Positions 56,474-64,000 of a DNA stretch of 64,000 nt are shown here, in pieces. Below the pieces are notes generated by a model. The model had not been told where the DNA came from. It ran no database searches and was given only the letters and a program-made list of their open reading frames with translations. The position numbers were made by a program, and so were the translations under genes. Position 1 is the stretch's first letter, and the number at the start of each line of letters is the position of its first letter. The DNA comes from Scolanthus callimorphus (lineage: Eukaryota; Cnidaria; Anthozoa; Actiniaria; Edwardsiidae): contig CM066912.1 of assembly GCA_033964015.1 (NCBI GenBank), positions 14,791,399 to 14,855,398 of the forward strand, written 5' to 3'.

Positions 56474-57515
56474 ATGACATACTTTGTGTCTAAAATTTTT
56501 TGTACCTTTGGACAATTCCAGAAAATATATGTACCCCGGGGATGGCCAGCATTTGGAAATTCTGAATGGGAGGGGGGTTTTCAAGCTCAGAAATTCTGGA
56601 TGCATGGGGAGGGAGGGCGGGGATGGTCAAAACCTAGTGCCGCCTGTGGTGGGGGTACATATATTTTCTGGAATTGCCCATGATGGGTTATCAGGCAGTG
56701 TATCCATGGGGATTGAAAATTTTGTATTTTTCCCTCTTGGTCCATATGGCATACTTTGTGTCTAAAATTTTTTGTGCCTTTGGACAATTCCAGAAAATAT
56801 ATGTACCCGGGGATGGCCAGCATTTGGAAATTCTGAATGAGAGGGGGGTTTTCAAGCTCGGAATTCTGCCTGCATGTTTTTTTTTTCTTAAGCTGGAAGC
56901 TATTGTAGGTTAACCTCTCAGGAATTATATATGCATGGGGGTGGGGGTAAGCCATTTGGAAATTCTGGATGCATGGGGGGAAGGGGGGGGGGGGGGGGGG
57001 GGGGGATGGTCAAAACCTAGTGCCGCCTGTGGTGGGGGTACATATATTTTCTGGAATTGCCCATGATGGGTTATCAGGCAGTGTATCCATGGGGATTGAA
57101 AATTTTGTATTTTTCCCTCTTGGTCCATATGGCATACTTTGTGTCTAAAAATTTTTGTGCCTTTGGACAATTCCAGAAAATAAATGTACCCCGGGGATGG
57201 CCAGCATTTGGAAATTCTGAATGGGAGGGGGGTTTTCAAGCTCGGAATTCTGCCTGCATGGGGGTTTTCTGAAGCTGGAAGCTATTGTAGGTTAACCTCT
57301 CAGGAATTCTATATGCATGGGGGGTGGGAGTAAGCCATTTTGGAAATTCTGGATGCATGGGGAGGGGGGGGGGGGGGGGGGATGGTCAAAACCTAGTGCC
57401 GCCCGTGGTGGGGTACATATATTTTCTGGAATTGCCCATGATGGGTTATCAGGCAGTATATAATCCATGGGGATTGTAAATTTTGTATTTTTCCCTCTTG
57501 GTCGTATAATGGTTT
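56474..57515. repeat. Large tandem units with internal hairpin and poly-G
   Basis: Three to four units (CATACTTTGTGTCTAAAA near 56478, 56748 and 57131) of roughly 270-385 bp. Each has GGACAATTCCAGAAAATATA and, inverted, TATATTTTCTGGAATTGCCC, so every unit can fold. Long G runs lie at 56975-57005 and 57357-57381. A diverged relative is at about 58245-58430. Located in the big intron of the Tnp2-like gene. Confidence 0.8.
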
Positions 57516-58244
57516 CCATTGTGCTTTTGATAAAGAATTATCCAACTTCACTATTGCTTGGCTTGGATCTATTGTTCAAACTAGCATCTAAATAACACAG
57601 TATAGAGCCCCTTGATGGAAATCCGCTGACTCAATATGGTGTAGCCAGCCCATAGTGCAGTGACTACCCATGGAGGGGACTCAGAGCGATGGGCACAGAA
57701 AGAAGTACGTTAGAGAATGTTGGAAAGGTTTCCATTTCTCTTTGATAATTTTTAACTTAAGAACACACATTGAGAATTACAAAGTTACTCAAGTAGTAAA
57801 ATCTTACATATTCCATGCTTTGCCAAATGGTATACTTCAGTCTAAAATTTACCCCTATGTGTTTATCAGGCAAACCCTAGACTTGCCCTAGACTTGCTCA
57901 AGTCAACCTCTCATAGGATACAAGCAAGCAAAAATTTGAAGGACTTTGAGGAAGTCTAGGCATAACCCATGGGGATTGAAAAATGTTTCTTTTCATTGTC
58001 AGTGGTACATTGGTTTCCATTTGTGTTTGACATAATTTTCAATGCTTTAGATAACAATTTTACCGTCTTCACTATTGCTTGACTTGTATCTGTAGTACAA
58101 ACTAGCATCTAAGGCTACATTCCATTTATATTGGGTGGGGGGAGGGGGGGGGGTGTGCAGGTGAAATTCTTAGGGGATACACACATCTTTCCGACGAATG
58201 AGGAGGATGCAACTAACTTGTTCTAAGTTCTGTTACATTTCCAG
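57516..58244. other. Intron sequence, no gene
   Basis: Contains a short duplicated theme (TTCACTATTGCTTG...ACTAGCATCTAA near 57548 and 58068) related to the flanking repeat family, and a G-rich run at 58137-58153. Confidence 0.5.
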
Positions 58245-58456
58245 GGGGGGGGGGGGTTCAAAGCTGTAAGCTAGTTTACCCTCTCAGGCATTCTATGCAT
58301 TCTATATGCATGGGGGTAACACATTCTGTATGCATGGGGGTAACACATTTTGGAAATACTGGATGCACGGGGGTCAACAACTAGTGTTGCCCATCCCCAG
58401 GGCACATATATTTCTGGAAATACCCATTATTAATATCAGTGGGATTGGTGATTGGG

Positions 58457-58496
58457 AGCTCCGCTTTTAGGCAGTGCCTAAATCTATATATTAACG
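58457..58496 (+). repeat. Solitary GGAGCTCCGCTTTTAGGC terminal repeat
   Basis: Matches the TIR at 18073-18110. With the GCGGAGC end at 54501 it could mark the other end of a ~4-kb composite element. That pairing is inference. Confidence 0.6.
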
Positions 58497-58548
58497 TTTT
58501 ATTTTGCAAGTGCTAAAGGGCTAACCCGTATACAATCTCTCCCTGTGT

Positions 58549-58622
58549 GGCTTGGATAGCTCAGGTGGTAGAGCATTGCACCGGCGTGGCAACAATTGTG
58601 GTTTGAGTCTAGTTCTAAGCGT
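58549..58622 (+). pseudogene. tRNA-like sequence (SINE head or tRNA relic)
   Basis: GGATAGCTCAGGTGGTAGAG fits a tRNA D-arm/box A well. GGTTTGAGTCT is a weakened box B. Acceptor-stem pairing is poor and the anticodon arm is not convincing. Better read as a tRNA-derived relic than a working tRNA. Confidence 0.5.
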
Positions 58623-58692
58623 GATTTTTATCATTTTTTTTCAAGGCTGTACTAGGGTTGCAAAATAAAACTTAATCATATAAAAATGCCAT

Positions 58693-58890
58693 TTAAGCAA
58701 TAGAGAACTTTTCCGTGTCTACATACTCTGATGCAAACACGAGGGGAGGTTGGGAGAATTCGAGACAGTTATGCAGCCACGAGACCGAAGGTCGAGTGGC
58801 TGCAAAACCAATCGAGAATTCTCCCAACCTACCCGAGTGTTTGCATCAGAGTATGTAGACACTGGGAAAAAGTTCTCTATTGCTTTTATA
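58693..58890. mobile_element. Foldback MITE
   Basis: AGCAATAGAGAACTTTTCC...CATACTCTGATGCAAACAC pairs with GTGTTTGCATCAGAGTATG...GGGAAAAAGTTCTCTATTGCT. The inner stem is TTGGGAGAATTC/GAATTCTCCCAA, with loop GACCGAAGGTCGAG. A wider shell may reach from about 58650 to 60010, since GCCAATCAGAGGGCG (about 58990) and CCAATGAGAGCGCGCG (about 59916) both lie in its flanks. No gene in 58891-60675. Confidence 0.75.
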
Positions 58891-60675
58891 AAATATCTTT
58901 CACTTTTTGAAGAGAAAGATTTAAAATTAATTTATTTCAACATTTTGTGTGAATATATAAATTCTCCTTACCGCGCGACGGTCTGAACGGGCCAATCAGA
59001 GGGCGTGTTATATCGCATGTGTGTTCAAGTTTTTCACTCAGTTGGCTGCAAGTTTTGCGAAGGGGAGGCGAGAGAAAACTGCTTTCTAAGAAACATTTCA
59101 CGACTTGATTGACCTCTTCTATGGTGTTTATGGTAATTGAAGCATAAGCGAATGTCAATGAAGGGATGTACGGGTTAAGAATTGCAAAGCCGAAGGAATT
59201 GTCCATACAAGAACGGCCTTCGTGTTGACTTTGCCGAGGTTTGGAAAGGCGAATTCGGCATCGAAAAACCAAAAATAGCGTGTGTCTTGTTTCGATCTTC
59301 AAATCAAGCAAAATGTTAAATACCAGACTGGAATGATACTACGGAGGCTTCAATTGTTGCTGATGGCATGAACGTATGTCCATGAACTGTCACTCGATCG
59401 TTTTGAATTCTTGAAGCAACTCAAGTCAAGTGCCGTCGGTGTTCGCCGATCGCCGGTAAGAATTTCATGTTTTGTTAATGCTTCAAGTCTTGTTAACTTG
59501 CAAGCATTAAACGATTTTTTACCTACTCGGCTTGTGAAAGATCATCACTTTGAAAAATTGAATAGGAAAGTAATGAAATAAATTGTGATTTATTCAATAA
59601 TTTGGTCGTCGTTGTTCGTTTTCATTTTGGCTAGCCGATTCGTGCGAAAATGTTCACAATCCTGAAAATTTACACGCGTTTGACTAAAAAAGTCGAAGAG
59701 AAGCCAATTCTTTGAACTTGTGGTTGAAGGATGGGACGACAAATGATAGCTAAAAAGAAAACAGCACTGCTTTCACAAGTTCATTGTTTCAAGTGTTTGG
59801 ATAAATTTTTGTCAAAATGTAAGTATAAAGAATGAAAAAAGAAAGCAGCGCAAACATCGTCCCGGGCGTGACGTCACAACCGTGTTTATATACTCTCATC
59901 TAAACACACCTGTCGACCAATGAGAGCGCGCGTACTATCTTAGTTATTTATAATGAATGATATTTACTTATTTTGAGTAAAAATCATGAATTGGTTTCTC
60001 AACTTATTACACTCTGGCAACTTCTCTGAGTCTAGTGGACAGGACTAGTGAGTAAGACAACAGAGACTCTTTATTGCTCAATCCAACATGGCGGCCTGAA
60101 TGCTACAAGCCATGTTTTCTACCGCTGACCAACAGAATGCTGACCAACATCTGCAGCTATAATAAACAGATTACATCCACTATGTGCTTTTTTTCCAGCA
60201 GTCAGAGGTCTGGTATCGCAAACAGCAAGGGCTTTGCTCAGGGCACAAGCACAACAGTCGAATTATTAGTAAATAAAGTTGACTTATTTCTTTCCACAAG
60301 AACAAAACAAAATGCTGGCTGCAGATGTTGACCAAATGTTTGAGCAGTACAATCAAACAGGATTCTACACGATCACTGTTCATTATATTGAAAGGGGTGA
60401 TCCAAATAAAATGGTTGATCCTTCACACTAAACAAAATACATTTAAAATACTGTTTGGCTAGGGCATAAAGGTTGTGTAACTAAACCATGCACCCAAACT
60501 GCAAGGGAGCATGGATTTACACAAATAACCAATTATTTACTAACTGATAATTGGAACATTTCACAGTCCAACATGCAGTGATCTCTGTAGCAATTTCCAT
60601 CTAAAAAGAATTTATTACTCCAGCTTTGCACCATCATGCTCCTTGCAGTGTGTGTGTGGGGGGTTGGATACTCAC

Positions 60676-60873
60676 CATATAGACCATCAAACAGCACCAC
60701 AAACTTTTTCAGATGTAGATTGCTTTGGTGGATCTCCTCTTGTGTTATTGATTGTTGAGTTAACAACCACACAGAGCTAGAAAGTAACATAAAATGGTGG
60801 AAGTACTCATCGGGCAGGACATCCACGAGACACGGAATGCCGTAGTAGAACAGCCAGTTCCGAAACTCAGATG
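60676..60873 (-). pseudogene. Tnp2-like exon 4, start of DUF4218-like region
   Basis: 198 bp fully open exon with acceptor TTCAATTTTAG|CATCTG and donor CTATATG|GTGAGTATCC. Encodes SEFRNWLFYYGIPCLVDVLP then YFHHFMLLSSSVWLLTQQSI. It joins in phase to exon 5 across a 6,272-bp intron, giving LYG|GERHLLIYIHNLLHL, the expected continuation for this family. Confidence 0.7.
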
Positions 60874-63062
60874 CTAAAATTGAAAAAAAGATATATATGT
60901 ACTTTGATTCTGAAGATAGATGAAAGACCAAAACAGAGATTGTTAGACAAGTACTTGGTTATAGAGACAGCCAGAAGATCATACTGTCTTTCGATACATC
61001 TACATACCCTTGAAGTATTTGAGGTGGGCTGCAATCGATCTTGGAGTCCTGGTGATTTCCAGAGGTGGTTTTAGGCTGCATAGTCGCTCATCAACAATAC
61101 TGAGCAAGTCACCACAGTACCATGCTTCGTTCTTGTATTTGGTGTCAAACCACAGAGTCATGAGTTGCTTTCGGTAGCACCAAGCAAGGCACCATGCATG
61201 TAGTCAAGGCAACAGGCAACAGCCACGTACAATATTGAAATGTTTTAGTATAACATATGGGCAGACACCTTTCACTCCATTAACCTACAAAACAATTCAA
61301 GGCAGAAAAATTGCATGCTTGATAACATGTTTATTATGCATACATAGAACAGCATTAGTATCACCTTGTTTGGGGAGGGGGAGGGGGAGGGGGTAACTGA
61401 CTGTTGCCAATTATCACATTAATTTGATTCCAGGCCTCAGAGGGAACATATGTGTATGTGTAGAAAACTATATTGTCATTGTATATGCAACCCTCTCAAA
61501 CATCATTTCATTATTGATCTCAAAGCAAACCCTCTGGTTGTGTGAGTACGGGTTAATTTTCTTTAAATTATATATGTATCAATGATGAAAAAGTTTATTA
61601 CTTACAGGTTTGCCTGATTTATCTCGGAGTGCCTGCATTCCATCTGCTACCAGGGACTCTTTGGACCTTTCTTTGGGAATCCTGCCAAGTGTTTAAAGTC
61701 GTATGGGAAGACTGTAACTCTTCCCTTGCCTTCACCATCATCCCCTGTGCGACAAGACTTCCCTTCTATAGTGCAGTAGCAGCAACTATTGAAGCCATTG
61801 TATTGCTTCATCTCTAAAAATGATGCCCTTGCAGGGAGGTCTAGCATAGCACAGAAGGAGCACTTTGATGGGTTGTAGGGAAACATGGGCTGGGACCTCA
61901 AGACCTGTAGAGTATGTGTAGATGTCTTGTTAAAAACACTCTAAAATGTAGTACCTTTGTAACTTAATCTGCTTTTCAATTATATTACTAAAAACAACAC
62001 CCTATAAAATTAAAAGAATTGGAAGAAATAAGAAAAAGAATATTATGCTGCTAATAAAATCCTCTAATAAAAAAGAAACATTGCAGCAATGGCCATACTA
62101 TAGTTCATGGATTGAGACAAAAGACAAAATATAACCAACCCTTCCTCCCAAGCCACAACCAGTGAGGTACATACCTACCAGCAAGGAATATTTGTTTCAA
62201 TTCAATACCCCGAGTGGCGGTGAATTTTCCAGGGGAAGCACAAAATGTCCCTGGGTTCTGGTGCCTGAGTGTGGCATATTGTTCTTTCTATCGCTTCCCA
62301 GAGGCAAGAGAGATATTTTCTTGGAAAGAGAACTACCTTGCTATGTTGCGGCCTTGGGGAGGATGTTTGAACCTTCCTAAGAGGAACAAATTTCCTACCA
62401 TATTATTCTGTATAATATGAATACAAACACTGGCGAAGAATTAGGACAAAGACAGAAAAGTATCTGGTGGACCATGTGTCAGCCGTCTGAAGTCTCCCAC
62501 TTGTCTCACTCCCAGATTCTTTGTAAAACAGCCAACTGTTTGTATCCTAGCCATTTTGAATAATTTACTTTGTTTGATGAGTTTTTTTTTTGTTGTTGTT
62601 ACGGATTTACAGTATTTTTATAGTATCCCTGAATAGAGCAGATTTCGTATGCCATGAAAGAGTTGTACCATGCCGCGACCCTGACCATACTGAGACTACG
62701 CAGTTTTGTTCGGTATCTACAGCAGGCCAGGTTCCATACTGCCACCGCGAACGTACCGCGCCATGTCACAGTACTTTTTACAGTCATATGAAATGTGCTC
62801 TAGCTCAAAACACTACAAGTGAAATTGAACATTCCAAATTATGCCAAAAAAGAATTGCATAACTACTGTAGCAAGCATGTACATTATGACTGACATACTT
62901 GCCTTCTCTTTCAAGGTTATGAAGGGAATGTGCAAATGGCTTCAGGAAGGTAGACAGGACTGGTTTCTTGTCGCCAAACCATAGGCCTCCCAAAACCATA
63001 TTCTCAACTTTTTTCCTATGAAAATAGGTAATCACCAAGGGTCCATCATTTAAATCATTGTG

Positions 63063-63300
63063 AAAATTACATTTGTTTTACTGTCAAAAGTAAAGGCAGT
63101 ACCAGAAAGCATTAAAATGTTGTTGCCTTGACTGTCCACATGATTTCTGAGAGGGACCTAAGTAAAAATCAGAGATGGGATCCCCCCTTATCCCAGCTAC
63201 ATTACGATCCCAGGTTTCATGAAGTTGAGATCCCACCTCATCCCACATGAGATCCCAGCCTGGATTATTGGACGGGATAAGAACTTGGGTCACAATGTAT
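63063..63300. other. ATCCCA-rich stretch, no gene
   Basis: Repeated GATCCCA/ATCCCAC motifs (63178-63260) on the plus strand give a minus frame with no family resemblance. The N-terminal exons of the Tnp2-like gene would be expected on this side but were not seen. Confidence 0.5.
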
Positions 63301-63319
63301 ATTTCTTCAGCCCCATCAT

Positions 63320-63727
63320 AATAGAGTAGTCAAGTGATGACGTCACAAAAAAACAAATTTTCGATTTAGCAATATTTCTCCTTGCATTTGGAAAGGGCAT
63401 AATACATGAATGCTACAAACCAAAATTGAGGCAAATCGGATGAAACGCGACCAAGATAATAACCCCTGAATACATCATTTTCTTTAAGAAATCACTGTAT
63501 TTTTTGGTTGCGTTCATAAAGTTTTGAATGCAGTCTAAAATACAGTGATTTGTTAAAGAAAATAATGTATTCAGGTGGCCATATCTTGGTCGCGTTTCAA
63601 CCGATTTGCATCATTTTTCCATCTTTGCATCATCTCTTTCCACTTTGTCTTTCGTTATTCCTGGACTAAAATCAGAAATTCAAGATTTCTCAAATGTATG
63701 ACGTCACACTTGAGTACTCTATCATCA
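63320..63727. mobile_element. Foldback MITE, about 400 bp
   Basis: TAGAGTAGTCAAGTGATGAC at the left pairs with the right end GTATGACGTCACACTTGAGTACTCTA, both carrying TGACGTCAC. Inner arms also pair: CGCGACCAAGATAATAACCC with GGTGGCCATATCTTGGTCGCG, and AAGAAATCACTGTATTTT with AAAATACAGTGATTTGTT. Non-coding. Confidence 0.75.
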
Positions 63728-63854
63728 TCATTTATATGTAGCCTGCTAGCAGGCGTTGGAGGCTGTTTTTATCGGCGAAACCCCGGAGTTCGTAGTCGCG
63801 AGCGCCATCTTGGATTTTTTTGGCCGAGTGACAATGGGGCGAGTGACAAAACGA

Positions 63855-63874
63855 GGGGGGGGGGGGGGGGGGGG
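63855..63874 (+). repeat. Poly-G run near window end
   Basis: Uninterrupted G tract of about 20. Then 63930-63957 has a small AATTCCCGTC/GACGGGAATT hairpin. Nothing coding is recognised to 64000. Confidence 0.85.
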
Positions 63875-64000
63875 GAGAGAGGCGGAGGGAACGCCTGCAA
63901 GGAAACTATGCATTTTTGAGCCGCTAATTAAATTCCCGTCCACCAGCTGACGGGAATTATGATTGGCTAATCGGTCAATATGTCAATCATCTCCGAGCGT

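Larger units (their letters stand above)
52612..63015 (-). pseudogene. Tnp2/DUF4218-like transposase gene relic, 8 segments
   Basis: Order on the minus strand: 63015-62903 (NMVLGGLWFGDKKPVLSTFL, possible GC donor AAG|GCAAGT); 61904-61606 (DLPARASFLEMKQYNG, then the CCYC pair; donor CCT|GTAAGTAA); 61284-61008 (VNGVKGV, DYMHGALLG in another frame, LMTLWFDTKYKNEAWYCG); 60873-60676 (SEFRNWLFYYGIPCL; donor TATG|GTGAGT); 54403-54246 (NNGPLWATSAFEFEGANGEL); 54174-54062; 53350-52927 (MDYSRVYRRNSYTVKYF); and 52747-52612 with the stop. This order matches CACTA/EnSpm-type Tnp2 transposases with a DUF4218-like C-terminal region, from memory. Exons 3 (end) to 6 join in phase. Frame breaks lie in segments 2, 3 (two) and 7. 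The N-terminal half is not seen up to 64000. It could be a dead element copy, or a domesticated gene with sequence errors. Confidence 0.65.

Noticed and set aside
58549..58622. Functional tRNA gene
   Set aside because: Box A is good, but the acceptor stem does not pair and box B is degraded.

Overview
The window looks like non-coding, transposon-rich chromosome from an animal, most likely an anthozoan cnidarian such as a stony coral. This rests on the kinds of mobile element seen, on introns with GT...AG (and one possible GC...AG) boundaries, on a tRNA-derived SINE carrying the metazoan-type central domain, and on broken genes resembling families I remember from coral gene sets. No bacterial operons, rRNA genes or CRISPR arrays are visible. 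I found no clearly intact host gene.

Layout. 1-5180: a foldback-type element family whose inverted arms end in arrays of a ~50-bp unit. 5180-13167: minisatellites, a LINE 3' fragment, CCATGG palindrome arrays, degenerate GTCAGGCTC arrays and hairpin elements. 13168-33408: an ~8.23-kb head-to-tail duplication (copy 1 13168-21400, copy 2 21401-33408). Copy 2 carries a 3.8-kb long-inverted-repeat transposon inserted at TTAA, and copy 1 keeps the empty TTAA site. 33409-37295: a broken multi-exon minus-strand gene of an unnamed family. 37790-40621: a minus-strand DIRS-like retroelement with an open gag frame and a frameshifted reverse transcriptase/RNase H, but no recognisable tyrosine recombinase. 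41188-45672: a second TTAA-flanked element with ~1-kb inverted arms, sharing terminal bases and a nested MITE with the first. 46168-46515: the GIY-YIG end of a Penelope-like element. 46925-47850: a TGTGTAAAT array split by a MITE. 48600-50240: three more inverted-repeat elements, one also at TTAA. 52150-52560: a SINE. 52612-63015: a minus-strand, eight-segment gene relic encoding a Tnp2/DUF4218-like transposase, whose largest intron (~6.3 kb) is filled with further repeats. 63320-63725: another foldback MITE.

The genes do not form a pathway. The clearest biological story is element insertion and duplication, with two insertions datable by comparison with empty sites in neighbouring copies. 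Many differences between duplicate copies and many coding frameshifts are one-base indels, often in homopolymers, so long-read error or unmerged haplotypes must be considered before calling every break a mutation.
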